Part shown: positions 7,992-17,301 of the stretch, piece after piece | Position numbering within the stretch: the first letter of the stretch is position 1 | Layout: each line of letters starts with the position of its first letter | Source of the DNA: an uncultured Proteiniphilum sp. | GTDB lineage: Bacteria; Bacteroidota; Bacteroidia; Bacteroidales; Dysgonomonadaceae | Direction: 5' to 3' | NCBI GenBank assembly: GCA_927407015.1 | Contig: CAKMJT010000023.1 | Location: 1 to 55,253 of the forward strand | DNA: 55,253 nt | Notes under the pieces: model-generated | Told to the model about the DNA's origin: nothing | Database searches by the model: none | Seen by the model: the letters and a program-made list of their open reading frames with translations, nothing else | Made by a program: the position numbers and the translations under genes

Positions 7992-8594
7992 ATGAGTCAC
8001 GAAGAAATAAGCACAATCCTGCAGCAGGAGGCAAAAGCCATCCTCAATATACCCGTAACAGACCAATACACGAAGGCCATCGACCTGATTGTAAATAATA
8101 TACACGACAAGCACGGGAAGCTTGTGATCAGCGGCATGGGCAAAGCCGGACAGATCGGGCAGAATATGGCCACTACCTTCTGCTCCACGGGTACTCCCGC
8201 TATTTTTCTCCATCCCAGTGAGGCACAGCATGGTGACCTGGGAATCCTGCAGGACAATGACCTTCTGCTGTTAATGACCAATTCGGGGAGAACACGCGAG
8301 ATCATAGAACTCATTGCCCTGGCAAGGGGCTTGTATCCCGAAATCCCCATTATCGTGATCACCGGCAACAAGGAGAGTGTCCTGGCGAAAGAGGCGGATG
8401 TTTTCCTATTAACCGGCAATCCGGGTGAGGTATGCCCGCTGGACCTCACACCCACCACCTCTACCACGGTGATGACGGTGATGGGCGATATCCTGGTGGT
8501 GGGCACGATGAACCGTATTCATTTCACGGCAGCTGAATATGCGAAAAGGCATCATGGAGGCTACCTGGGTGATAAATCGAGAAGCGTCGGCTGA
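7992..8594 (+). CDS. SIS-domain sugar-phosphate isomerase, KdsD/GutQ-like without CBS domains
   Basis: A 200-residue single SIS domain with the characteristic GMGKAGQIGQNMATTF and SNSG-type motif (MTNSGRTREIIEL), followed by HPSEAQHGDLG, which is typical of arabinose-5-phosphate isomerases (KpsF/KdsD/GutQ). The usual C-terminal CBS pair is absent, so this is a short form. The likely reaction is ribulose-5-phosphate/arabinose-5-phosphate interconversion for KDO synthesis, but other aldose-ketose isomerisations are possible. It is probably co-transcribed with purE. It ends one base before the stop codon of the convergent efflux operon, leaving no room for a dedicated terminator. Confidence 0.85.
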   Translation: MSHEEISTILQQEAKAILNIPVTDQYTKAIDLIVNNIHDKHGKLVISGMGKAGQIGQNMATTFCSTGTPAIFLHPSEAQHGDLGILQDNDLLLLMTNSGRTREIIELIALARGLYPEIPIIVITGNKESVLAKEADVFLLTGNPGEVCPLDLTPTTSTTVMTVMGDILVVGTMNRIHFTAAEYAKRHHGGYLGDKSRSVG

Positions 8595-8595
8595 C

Positions 8596-9777
8596 TCACA
8601 GCGCATGATACAGGGAGAGCTCAGCCAGGGTAAGCCCCAGCTCTTTCTCTGTCTCCAGCACCTTTTTCATCATATCATAATAATAGGTCTTCTCCAGTAG
8701 ATAGTTCAGGAGAGAGATCTCTCCACTGTCCAGTGCCTTCCTGAGGTATGCTCCGTTGTGATAGGAAGAAAGAGCCTCCCGGTACGTAAGGACATCCCGC
8801 TGCAGGCGTGAAGCTTTCAGAAAGAGATTCTGCAGCCGGTGATAAAACTGTACCCTGCTGTCCTCCAGTACCGTCTCCGCTGCGTTCATCGCTGCTTTGG
8901 CCTGTTTCACCCTGTTCCTGTTTTCCCACAGAGGGACAGAGATACCCACCGTGACTCCCTGAAACCGTTCACCCACCACCTTCTCACTCATATAGCCGGC
9001 GGTAAGCCGGGGAAGCGCCAGCGCCCTGTTCAACTGTATCTGTCGCCGGCTTATCTCCGCCTGTCCCCTGACATATTGCAAAACAGGACTATTCGCCTCC
9101 GCTGCAGCAACCCATTCCTCAAAGTCCGGAGGCAACATCTCATAGTCCGTCTTAGTGGCGGTAAAAGATATTGTATGACCGCCATTGAGCGCTTTCAGCT
9201 CGTTGAGAAGTGAGGAACGCTCCGTTTCGATCCTGTTCATCTCGTTGCCGATGGCGGTCAGTTCGAGCTGTGCCTTGTTCTTTTCCAGTATATTCGCATC
9301 GCCCCGGTCAAACCGCAACTGATAGGTGTCAGCGATGCGTTGCGCATTTGCCAACCGTCCGCTGTACTCTTTACCCAGCGCATTGTAATATACCAGCTCC
9401 GTGCAGAGCTGTCTGGCCCGCAGCAGGAGATGAAGACGCTCTGACCGGTATCTCAGGTCGAGATTAGCATTCTCCAGTTTGGCTATCCTGCTCCTGTGGC
9501 CGTAGGCGGTGGGAAAATCAAATGACTGGGTGACACTGATATCCGTTCTGTTACCCACCGGTGCCGGGCTGCCCCAGAGGTAGTTGAACTCCACCTCGGG
9601 ATTGGGCAAATAAATCCCCGTCCGGTTATTCAGCTTCCGCGCTGCGATCTCTTCACGGATTGACCTCAGCGTGATGCTGTTGTCTTCAATCTCTTTCAGC
9701 ACACGCTCCGTTTCATTTTGTGCAATAACGGGCCACAACAGGAGTGTGAACAGCAGACTAATCGTTAATTTCTTCAT
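8596..9777 (-). CDS. TolC-family outer-membrane factor of heavy-metal efflux (CusC/CzcC-like)
   Basis: Forms the outer-membrane channel of the tripartite pump encoded upstream. From the ATG at 9777 it has 393 residues with a signal peptide MKKLTISLLFTLLLWPVIAQ. An in-frame start at 9822 would add 15 residues (with two cysteines) ahead of this signal and is unlikely. Two OEP repeats follow, with long amphipathic helices (for example SLLNELKALNGG, and LSSYHNGAYLRKALDSGEIS before the end). The start overlaps the end of the RND pump gene by 20 bases, which indicates translational coupling. Metal or drug specificity cannot be read from this subunit. Confidence 0.9.
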   Translation of the reverse strand: MKKLTISLLFTLLLWPVIAQNETERVLKEIEDNSITLRSIREEIAARKLNNRTGIYLPNPEVEFNYLWGSPAPVGNRTDISVTQSFDFPTAYGHRSRIAKLENANLDLRYRSERLHLLLRARQLCTELVYYNALGKEYSGRLANAQRIADTYQLRFDRGDANILEKNKAQLELTAIGNEMNRIETERSSLLNELKALNGGHTISFTATKTDYEMLPPDFEEWVAAAEANSPVLQYVRGQAEISRRQIQLNRALALPRLTAGYMSEKVVGERFQGVTVGISVPLWENRNRVKQAKAAMNAAETVLEDSRVQFYHRLQNLFLKASRLQRDVLTYREALSSYHNGAYLRKALDSGEISLLNYLLEKTYYYDMMKKVLETEKELGLTLAELSLYHAL

Positions 9778-12700
9778 TTTTGTGCTTTTTCTTTTGTAAT
9801 AACATATACACCACCGGTACAATATATATATTCAGCAGCGTGGAAGTGAGCAATCCTCCCAGCACCACGACGGCCATCGGGCTCTGGATCTCATTACCGG
9901 GCTTGTCGCCGTTGAGCACCAGGGGGATCAGCGCCAGGGCAGCGGTAAGGGCGGTCATCAGAATAGGATTCAGCCTGTCCGCCGAGCCTCTCAACACTGT
10001 CTCCTCTAAAGAGATGTGGCCCTGCTGCATATGCTGATACCTGGATATCAGCAGTATCCCGTTGCGGGTGGCAATCCCGAACAGGGTGATGAAGCCAATG
10101 ATGGAGGGAATACTCACGATGCCTGACGTAAAAAAGACGGCCAGGACACCCCCGATCAGCGCCAGTGGCAGGTTGACCAGCACAATGGCCGACAGTGTCA
10201 GGTCCCTGAATTCGCCAAACAGCAGCAGGAAGATGACACAGATGGCCAGCAGAGAGGTGAGCAGCAGTGTGCGTGACGCTTTCTCCGCACTTTCGAACTG
10301 TCCTCCGTATTCAATCCTGTAGCCTTCGGGCAGCTCTATCCCGCTCTCTATCCTCTCTTTGATCTCATTCACCACCCCCTGTAAGTCGCCGCCGGAGACA
10401 TTCGCAGAAACAACGATCTTTCGCTGCACGTTCTCGCGGCTGATCGCGTTGGGTCCGCCCACGGAAATAATCTCGGCCACTTCCTCCAGTGGGATCTTAC
10501 TTCCGTATCCGGTATCAATCAGCGCTGATTTCAACTGTTCTATATTCTCCGTATAGTTTTTGTTCAGCCGCAGGACCAGGTCAAAACTACGTTGTCCCTC
10601 GTAGATATCCGACAGTTTTTCTCCGGCGAAAGCCAGTTCGATATACTGGTTGAAATCCGCGATGGATATGCCGTAGCGGGCCAGCATCGCCCTGTTGGCA
10701 CGTATCTGCAGCTGCGGTGTTTCCGTCTGCTGTTCCACGGAGAGGTCCACCAGCCCGTCAATACCCTCCAGTAGACTCTCTATCCGGTTCCCGAGAAGAT
10801 ACATTTCACCCAGGTCGGGGCCGAACAACTTGATGGCGATATTCGCCTTTGTGCCCGAAAGCATATGATCTATCCGGTGGCCCAGGGGCTGTCCGACAGT
10901 AGAGACCAACCCCGGTATTCCCGCCAGTGTCGCCCGCACATCGGCCAGGAATGCTTCCCTCTTTCTCGCTTTCAGGTCGAAATTGACATCCACTTCGGAG
11001 GAGTTGACCGACAGGGCATGCTCATCGAGCTCACCCCGACCGGTCCGTCGCGCGGTGCCGGTCACCTCCGGTATTTTCAGCAGCTCCTCTTCCATCAGGT
11101 TCCCCAGGCGGGAGCTCTCCTCGAGCGATACGCCGGGTTTTGTAACCGTCGTTATCACCAGGGATCCCTCATTGAATTCGGGCAGGAAGCTCCGCCCCAT
11201 CGTAAAAAACAAGGCCAGCGTGATGATAAACAGGCCGATGGTTGGGTATAATACCTTCTTCTTGTTGTTCAACACCCAGCGGAGCGTTCTGGTGTAGTAC
11301 CGGAAAAGATGACGGGTCAGCCAGCTCTCTTTCACATTCCTGTCCAGATAATCATCGCCCGAGAGCATCATGCGGCACAGCAGGGGAGTCACTGTCATCG
11401 CAACGATCAGCGACATGAACAGAGAGACAATATAGGCCACGCCAAGCGGCTTCAGCATGCGCCCCTCCATCCCCGACAGGAAGAATAGGGGAACAAAAGC
11501 GACCATGATGATGAACGTGGCGTTGAGGATCGACGCGCGGATCTCTTTCGATCCTTCAAACACCACGGTCAGGGCGGACTGTCGCTCTCCCCTGGGCAGG
11601 CGGTGGTTTTGACGGAGCCTTTTATATACGTTTTCCACATCGATGACGGCATCATCCACCAGCGACCCGATAGCAATAGCCATACCCCCCAGCGTCATGG
11701 TGTTGATGTTCATGCCCAGCAGATAGAGTACAATGAGGGTGCCGAGCAATGAGAGGGGGATAGCGATCACGGAGATGAGGGTGGTCCTGAAGCTGCCGAG
11801 GAACAGGAAAAGGATGATCACCACGAAGAGAGCCCCCTCGATCAGGGCACGCCCCACATTATTCACGGAGGCCTCGATAAAATCGGCCTGACGGAATATC
11901 CCCGTATCCATCGTCACATCGGGAGGAAGCGTTTTCTGCAGTTCCGCCAGATTAGCTTCTATTTTCTCCGTCACATTCAGCGTGTTGATATTGGGCTGCT
12001 TCGAGATCGACAGGATCACGGCCGGGGCTGCATCCTGTGAGGCATAACCCATCCTGACAGCGCTGCCGGTCATCACATCGGCTACATCCGAAACGACCAC
12101 GGGCTTGCCACCCGACATCTTCACAAACGTGGCGCCCAGCGCCTCAGTATCATTAGTGCGCGCGATACCCCGTAATACATACTCATTCCCGAAATCACGC
12201 AGTACGCCACCCGACGAGTTGGTGCTGAATGTTTGTCCCACTGCAGCCAGCTCATTCATGGTCACACCGTATGCGGCCATTCGCTGCGGATCGGCAAGGA
12301 TCTGATACTGTTTATAATCACCCCCGATGATGGTCACCTGAGAGACACCTCCTGTGGCCAGGATGGCAGGCTTCACCACCCATTCGGCCAGGGTGCGCAG
12401 CTCCATCAGCGAGGTCGAATCGGACTGCAGACCGATAAACAGGATCTCTCCCATCACACTCGATTGTGGTGCCAGCAGGGGCATCACATTGCCGGGTAAA
12501 ACACCGGTAAGCGTCACCATCTTCTCGCTGATGATCTGCCGTGCCTTGAAGATGTCCGTGCCCCAGTCAAATTCAACCCACACGAATGAAAAACCCTGCA
12601 TGGATGCCGACCGCACACGTCGTACATCTGTCGCTCCGTTCACCGCTGTCTCTATCGGGAAGGTCACCAGCCTCTCCACCTCCTCCGATGCCATACCATG

Positions 12701-12859
12701 TGCATCGGTCATGACCACCACCGTGGGTGCCGTCAGGTCGGGAAACACATCCACATCCATCTTTTGGGATGTATAGGTCCCGCCCGCGATAAGCAATACG
12801 GCTCCCAGCATGATGAAGAGCCTGTTATGAAGAGAAAATTGAATGATTTTATTGATCAT
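9758..12859 (-). CDS. Heavy-metal efflux RND permease (CusA/CzcA family)
   Basis: Inner-membrane proton-driven pump of 1033 residues. It has the HME-RND fold: TM1 near residues 10-28, a large periplasmic loop, TM2-6 around 340-490, a second loop, and TM8-12 near the C-terminus. In TM4 the proton-relay motif reads GSLVDDAVIDVEN with D402/D403 and E409. In CzcA the corresponding region is DFGxxVDGAVVxVEN, so the first aspartate is missing here, as in CusA-like pumps. The metal is uncertain: I do not see a clear methionine triad for Cu/Ag, and a histidine-rich small protein heads the operon. Order MFP-RND-OMF on the minus strand confirms the complex. Confidence 0.93.
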   Translation of the reverse strand: MINKIIQFSLHNRLFIMLGAVLLIAGGTYTSQKMDVDVFPDLTAPTVVVMTDAHGMASEEVERLVTFPIETAVNGATDVRRVRSASMQGFSFVWVEFDWGTDIFKARQIISEKMVTLTGVLPGNVMPLLAPQSSVMGEILFIGLQSDSTSLMELRTLAEWVVKPAILATGGVSQVTIIGGDYKQYQILADPQRMAAYGVTMNELAAVGQTFSTNSSGGVLRDFGNEYVLRGIARTNDTEALGATFVKMSGGKPVVVSDVADVMTGSAVRMGYASQDAAPAVILSISKQPNINTLNVTEKIEANLAELQKTLPPDVTMDTGIFRQADFIEASVNNVGRALIEGALFVVIILFLFLGSFRTTLISVIAIPLSLLGTLIVLYLLGMNINTMTLGGMAIAIGSLVDDAVIDVENVYKRLRQNHRLPRGERQSALTVVFEGSKEIRASILNATFIIMVAFVPLFFLSGMEGRMLKPLGVAYIVSLFMSLIVAMTVTPLLCRMMLSGDDYLDRNVKESWLTRHLFRYYTRTLRWVLNNKKKVLYPTIGLFIITLALFFTMGRSFLPEFNEGSLVITTVTKPGVSLEESSRLGNLMEEELLKIPEVTGTARRTGRGELDEHALSVNSSEVDVNFDLKARKREAFLADVRATLAGIPGLVSTVGQPLGHRIDHMLSGTKANIAIKLFGPDLGEMYLLGNRIESLLEGIDGLVDLSVEQQTETPQLQIRANRAMLARYGISIADFNQYIELAFAGEKLSDIYEGQRSFDLVLRLNKNYTENIEQLKSALIDTGYGSKIPLEEVAEIISVGGPNAISRENVQRKIVVSANVSGGDLQGVVNEIKERIESGIELPEGYRIEYGGQFESAEKASRTLLLTSLLAICVIFLLLFGEFRDLTLSAIVLVNLPLALIGGVLAVFFTSGIVSIPSIIGFITLFGIATRNGILLISRYQHMQQGHISLEETVLRGSADRLNPILMTALTAALALIPLVLNGDKPGNEIQSPMAVVVLGGLLTSTLLNIYIVPVVYMLLQKKKHKNEEIND

Positions 12860-12871
12860 CTTCCTGACTGT

Positions 12872-14377
12872 TTAATGACCGTGACCATGTGCATCGAGCT
12901 GACCTGTCGACTGTGACAGCTTCACCATGATCGCTCCCTTGCTTACCACCCGTTCTCCTACAGACAGGCCCTCCGTAATCTCCGTTCTGAGTCCGTCGCT
13001 TTTGCCGATCAGAACAGCGCGTTTCTCGAACGACTCAGGCGTGACCTGCACATAGAGGAAATAAGTTCCCATCTCCTCTATCAACGCTTCGTTGGGGACC
13101 GTGATCGCCTCACTGCCGTCCTGCAGCTTGATAAACATCTCCACGAAACTGCCGGGAAGCAGTCCCGCATTGTTCTGTACCTGAAAAACGACCGGTATGA
13201 GCGGATTGGTCAGATCGGCCGATCGGCCGTAGGTGACGATTTTTCCGTTTAATTCTTCCAGGGTGTAGGTCAGATCACTGTGCATCACCTTGATCGTTGC
13301 GGTAGCGATCGACCCCAGGACAGTATAATACCTGGGCTGCAGCTCGGCCCTGATGAGCAGATCACGGTTTTGGGACACCACCAGCAGCGCCTGCCCTGCT
13401 TCTGCAAATTCACCGTTGCGGACGAACAGCTGTTTGACGAAGCCGTTCATCGGAGACTGAACCACCTGGCTTCCGCCGGAGGAGAGGCTCTTCCTGAGAT
13501 TGGCATAGACTGCCTCCGCATTTTGAAAGGCGGCCTGCGCCGTGAGCAGCTCACTCTCGGTGACGATCCGCTCTTTGGCCAGCCCGCTTTTACGTTCGTA
13601 CTCCGCCTTTGCCCTGTTATATTCGGCAATGGCTTCCGCATACCGCACATCGGTGTTATTATCCGCCAGTCCGCCACCTTCCATGGTAAAGAGAGGCTGT
13701 CCTGTCCGGACAACGGTGCCGGGGGTGATCTCCCTGCCGGTGAAGAGCACCAGGCCGCCAGCTTTGGCCACGACCACTTTCTCGTCGCTTTGTGAAGGCT
13801 CTATCTGTGCAACGGTTCTGATCGTCTCACCGAAAAGTGCCTTTCTCACTTCTTCGGTGGCAAAGCCAATCTTCCAGCTCTGTTCTTTTGTGAACTGTAC
13901 CGCGTTGCCGCCGCCATGTGCTTCTGCCTCTGCCGCATGTTGCGCATCGGCCGCGTTATCGTAAACGGTGATGCCGGTAATGATCAGCTGCGACACATCT
14001 TCGGATGTACGGATGTCGAACTGAAGCCTGCCCTTCCCCGCCGCTGATGGCTGCAGGGTGATCCGGTAAATGCCGTCGCTGACAGGTGCTACTGATCCAC
14101 GGACCGTTTTAGCACCCTCTTGCAGGAGGCTTATGGTAATGCTTCCTTCTCCCAGGGGTTTGAAATTTTCCAGCCGGGTGAAGTGCGCCAGGATATGGCT
14201 CTGTTGTCCGGCGACGAAGGGATCCGCTTCGGCGAAGAGTTCAAACGTGTTGTTATACGAGGTGATAAGCAGCTTCTCACTATGAGGTTCCTCTTCTCCC
14301 GGGGTATGCGGCTTTTGTGAGCAGGCAGCCAGCGCTGTTGTGATGAGTAACAGAAAAAATAATCGATATAATTGCAT
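12872..14377 (-). CDS. Periplasmic membrane-fusion protein of heavy-metal efflux (CusB/CzcB-like lipoprotein)
   Basis: Adaptor linking the RND pump and outer-membrane factor. It has 501 residues and begins with a lipoprotein signal MQLYRLFFLLLITTALAAC, acylated at C19. An N-terminal Ig-like region (about 30-135) precedes the usual barrel-sandwich/hairpin: GGLVLFTGREITPGTVVRTGQPLF, then the coiled-coil hairpin around AEYNRAKAEYERKSGLAKERI, VVQSPMNGFVKQL, and C-terminal beta-barrel domains. The sequence ends LDAHGHGH, a short histidine tail that could bind metal. It is followed 12 bases later by the pump gene and preceded by the histidine-rich ORF in the same orientation. Confidence 0.92.
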   Translation of the reverse strand: MQLYRLFFLLLITTALAACSQKPHTPGEEEPHSEKLLITSYNNTFELFAEADPFVAGQQSHILAHFTRLENFKPLGEGSITISLLQEGAKTVRGSVAPVSDGIYRITLQPSAAGKGRLQFDIRTSEDVSQLIITGITVYDNAADAQHAAEAEAHGGGNAVQFTKEQSWKIGFATEEVRKALFGETIRTVAQIEPSQSDEKVVVAKAGGLVLFTGREITPGTVVRTGQPLFTMEGGGLADNNTDVRYAEAIAEYNRAKAEYERKSGLAKERIVTESELLTAQAAFQNAEAVYANLRKSLSSGGSQVVQSPMNGFVKQLFVRNGEFAEAGQALLVVSQNRDLLIRAELQPRYYTVLGSIATATIKVMHSDLTYTLEELNGKIVTYGRSADLTNPLIPVVFQVQNNAGLLPGSFVEMFIKLQDGSEAITVPNEALIEEMGTYFLYVQVTPESFEKRAVLIGKSDGLRTEITEGLSVGERVVSKGAIMVKLSQSTGQLDAHGHGH

Positions 14378-14522
14378 GAAATGGTTTGTTAAAATAAATA
14401 AGTATGTATAATTGCTTCTTCTCCTTCATGGTGAAAAAAAGAATGGAATGGATACATAATGGGATGATACCACGATGATCCGGACTTGTCGGTACCGGTC
14501 AACAAAGCCACATCCTAAGGTT

Positions 14523-14963
14523 TTAACAAACAGGCGGTGCCCTCAGTCCTAATGAGGAGGTAACATATTGGGAATAGGAATAGAGGAGAAAAGGCCGGTG
14601 CCGGAAGGGTATTCCACCCTCATCCCAACGCACGGAGGAAGGGTTGACAATAGAACAAATGGACGGGTAACTGTCAGCTGTATCGTCGCAAGAGGGATGA
14701 TCCTCCTCAGACGACGATTGGTGTCCCGAAGCAACACGGATGTACAGGCCGTTCAGGATACAGTCATCACCGAGTCCGTTGGCCCCATGCTCCTGTCCGC
14801 CCATATCGTGATGAGCACAATGAATGTTGTTTGCATCTTCTGCTGGAAGGAGATTGCAGATGGAAATATGATGAGCATCCGGATGATGATGGGGTATAAC
14901 AGTATGCGCCAACAAAGCAAGATTGGCGAGCAATAAAAAGAGAATTCCGGTTGCTTTCTTCAT
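14523..14963 (-). CDS. Small histidine-rich secreted protein heading the metal efflux operon
   Basis: A 146-residue protein with a signal peptide or N-terminal anchor (MKKATGILFLLLANLALLAH) followed by a His/Asp/Cys-rich stretch: VIPHHHPDAHHISIC, IHCAHHDMGG, and later a Ser/Glu-rich part SSSEEDHPSCDD. Bacteroidota metal-efflux operons often start with a small protein of this look (I recall the name DUF6769 for such proteins but cannot confirm membership). The likely role is periplasmic metal capture or sensing ahead of the CusB/A/C-like pump. About 145 bases separate it from the MFP gene, with no terminator visible. Function is inferred from composition and position only. Confidence 0.65.
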   Translation of the reverse strand: MKKATGILFLLLANLALLAHTVIPHHHPDAHHISICNLLPAEDANNIHCAHHDMGGQEHGANGLGDDCILNGLYIRVASGHQSSSEEDHPSCDDTADSYPSICSIVNPSSVRWDEGGIPFRHRPFLLYSYSQYVTSSLGLRAPPVC

Positions 14964-15050
14964 ACTGAGCTATTCGTGTGAACCACAGAGCAAAGATAGA
15001 ACTATTATTCAAAACAACAAGACACAATGCTTCACATCTGAAAAAAAATG

Positions 15051-15058
15051 TATCTTTG
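15051..15058 (+). promoter_or_regulatory. -7 promoter element of the DPP III gene
   Basis: TATCTTTG followed by C fits the Bacteroidota -7 box. It lies 27 bases before the ATG at 15086 and would exclude the more distant in-frame start at 14978. A clear -33 TTTG is not seen at the expected distance. Confidence 0.5.
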
Positions 15059-15085
15059 CGTCATCAAAACATAAATGCTGTACAA

Positions 15086-17149
15086 ATGAAAAAAGTAATC
15101 TACATGCTCACAATCCTATCTCTCCTGGGCGCCTGTACAAACGGCAAACAGGCAGACAGTCAGCCATCGGCTGACGGCGGCATCGACGCTGCATTCGAAT
15201 ACAAGGTAGATCGTTTTGCTGACATCGAGATCCTTCGTTATCCCGTGCAGGGATTCAACAGCCTGTCGCTCGGGCAGAAAGAGCTGATCTATTATCTTTC
15301 GCAGGCGGCCCTGGAAGGACGCGATATCCTCTGGGACCAGCACAACCGCTACAACCTCACCATCCGTCGTGTATGCGAAGGGGTGTACGAGAACTACATG
15401 GAGGACAAGTCGTCCGACGAATGGAAGAACTTCGAGACCTATCTGAAACAGCTATGGATGGCCAATGGCATCCATCACCACTACTCGGAGGACAAAATCA
15501 TGCCGCAGTTTTCACAGGACTACTTTGTGAAGGTCGTGAAGAGTGTTGACCCGGGACGAATGCCTTTCCGTGACGGGATGGCGGCCGATGAAACACTGAA
15601 AGAGATTCTTCCGGTGATGTTCGACCCCGCCGTGATGCCCAAACGGATGAACCAGACACCCGGTGTAGATATTGTGGCCACCTCGGCGGTCAACTTCTAC
15701 GAAGGGGTGACCCAGAAAGAGGTGGAAGATTTCTATAACGCGATGAAAGATCCGGACGACAACACACCCGTCTCCTACGGACTCAACAGCAAGGTGACAA
15801 AAGTGAACGGGGTAGTCACCGAACAGGTGTGGAAGCTGGGCGGTATGTACGACAAGGCCATCGAACGCATCACCGGCTGGCTGGAAAAAGCGGCAGCCGT
15901 CGCCGAGAACGACCACCAGAGAGAGACGATTCAAACCTTGATCGCTTACTACAAAACGGGCGACCTGAAGACCTTCGACGATTACTCCGTACAATGGGTG
16001 ACCGACACCACCTCGCGGGTCGACTTCATCAATGGCTTCATCGAAACCTATACCGATCCGCTCGGGCTGAAAGGCAGCTGGGAATCGATGGTCAACTTCA
16101 AGAGCATCGAAGCATCGGAACGTACCCGGATCATCAGCGAAAACGCACAGTGGTTCGAAGACAACTCACCCATCGATGCCCGCTTCAAAAAAGAAACGGT
16201 GAAAGGAGTATCCGCCAAGGTGATCACTGCCGCCATCCTGGGTGGCGATTGCTATCCCGCCACCCCCATTGGCATCAACCTGCCCAACGCGGACTGGATC
16301 CGCCGCGACCATGGCTCCAAATCGGTGACGATTGACAATATCACCTATGCCTACGAGAAAGCATCCGAAGGTAATGGCTTCAAAGAAGAGTTCATGTGGA
16401 GCGACACCGAACGGGAACGTTCCAAAAAATACGGTACACTGACCGATAATTTGCATACCGACCTGCACGAATGCCTTGGCCATGGCTCCGGCAAGCTGCT
16501 CCCCGGTGTGAGCTCCGATGTGCTGCAAGCCTACGGCTCTCCGCTGGAGGAGACACGTGCCGACCTGTTCGCACTCTACTACCTGGGCGACCCCAAGCTG
16601 GTGGAGCTGGGCCTGTTGCCCGATAACGAAGCCTATAAGGCCGAGTACTACTCCTACATCATGAATGGTGCCATGACGCAGCTCACCCGCATTCAGCCGG
16701 GCAAGAACATTGAACAGGCTCATATGCGTAACCGCGCCCTGATCTCCGGATGGGTGATTGAAAAGGGAATGGCCGACAGCGTGGTGGTACTGAAAGAACG
16801 TGATTACAAGACCTATGTGGTGGTCAACGATTACGACAAACTGCGTACCCTCTTCGGAGAATTGCTGTCGGAAGTACAGCGCATCAAATCGGAAGGTGAT
16901 TTTGAGGCAGGCAAAAAGCTCGTGGAGACCTACGGGGTGAAGGTGGACAACGCCCTTCACACGGAGGTATTATCCCGCTATGAAGCACTCAACATCGCTC
17001 CCTATAAAGGTTTCGTGAACCCGGTTTATAAGCTGGTGACCGATGAGAACGGCAAAGTAACCGACGTGACTGTTTCCTATGATGAGAACTATGTGGATCA
17101 GCAGCTGCGCTACTCACGGCAATACTCGGTAATGCCGCTGAAGAACTGA
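15086..17149 (+). CDS. Dipeptidyl peptidase III (M49), lipoprotein
   Basis: Zinc exopeptidase releasing dipeptides from N-termini of short peptides. From the ATG at 15086 it has 687 residues and a lipoprotein signal MKKVIYMLTILSLLGAC (acylated C17). The M49 zinc motif is HECLGH at 461-466, the five-residue form (HExxGH) used by Bacteroides DPP III, rather than HExxxH-plus-one of the eukaryotic enzymes. The second motif EETRAD has E488/E489. A frame from 14978 would add 36 residues without a signal and lies upstream of the -7 box. Surface or periplasmic anchoring suggests a role in peptide nutrition. The gene is monocistronic with a strong terminator. Confidence 0.95.
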   Translation: MKKVIYMLTILSLLGACTNGKQADSQPSADGGIDAAFEYKVDRFADIEILRYPVQGFNSLSLGQKELIYYLSQAALEGRDILWDQHNRYNLTIRRVCEGVYENYMEDKSSDEWKNFETYLKQLWMANGIHHHYSEDKIMPQFSQDYFVKVVKSVDPGRMPFRDGMAADETLKEILPVMFDPAVMPKRMNQTPGVDIVATSAVNFYEGVTQKEVEDFYNAMKDPDDNTPVSYGLNSKVTKVNGVVTEQVWKLGGMYDKAIERITGWLEKAAAVAENDHQRETIQTLIAYYKTGDLKTFDDYSVQWVTDTTSRVDFINGFIETYTDPLGLKGSWESMVNFKSIEASERTRIISENAQWFEDNSPIDARFKKETVKGVSAKVITAAILGGDCYPATPIGINLPNADWIRRDHGSKSVTIDNITYAYEKASEGNGFKEEFMWSDTERERSKKYGTLTDNLHTDLHECLGHGSGKLLPGVSSDVLQAYGSPLEETRADLFALYYLGDPKLVELGLLPDNEAYKAEYYSYIMNGAMTQLTRIQPGKNIEQAHMRNRALISGWVIEKGMADSVVVLKERDYKTYVVVNDYDKLRTLFGELLSEVQRIKSEGDFEAGKKLVETYGVKVDNALHTEVLSRYEALNIAPYKGFVNPVYKLVTDENGKVTDVTVSYDENYVDQQLRYSRQYSVMPLKN

Positions 17150-17171
17150 TCATTCGCAAACAAATCATATC

Positions 17172-17208
17172 AAATAAGCGTTTCGGTTCGGCTGAAACGC
17201 TTATTTTT
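17172..17208 (+). terminator. Terminator after DPP III
   Basis: A 13-bp stem AAATAAGCGTTTC (17172-17184) / GAAACGCTTATTT (17194-17206) with a 9-base loop, ending in a T-run. Confidence 0.85.
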
Positions 17209-17217
17209 GTACCCGGC

Positions 17218-17251
17218 AGCTGATTTGCTGATTTAACGATTCAACGTCATC
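17218..17251. repeat. Short AT-rich intergenic repeat (TGATTT/GATTTAACGATT type)
   Basis: The sequence repeats near-heptamers of the form GCTGATTT, GCTGATTT, AACGATTC, AACGTCATC. Similar stretches lie before the glycosyltransferase gene (32282-32352). They look like low-complexity imperfect repeats placed just before genes. Confidence 0.35.
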
Positions 17252-17301
17252 AAATAATATAGAAACATAGAAACGATCAAACTACTCACCAAAAAACAGA
17301 A

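Noticed and set aside
10865..11251. Open frames on the plus strand opposite the RND pump
   Set aside because: They are shadow frames of a highly conserved coding gene on the other strand, with no start context or domain.
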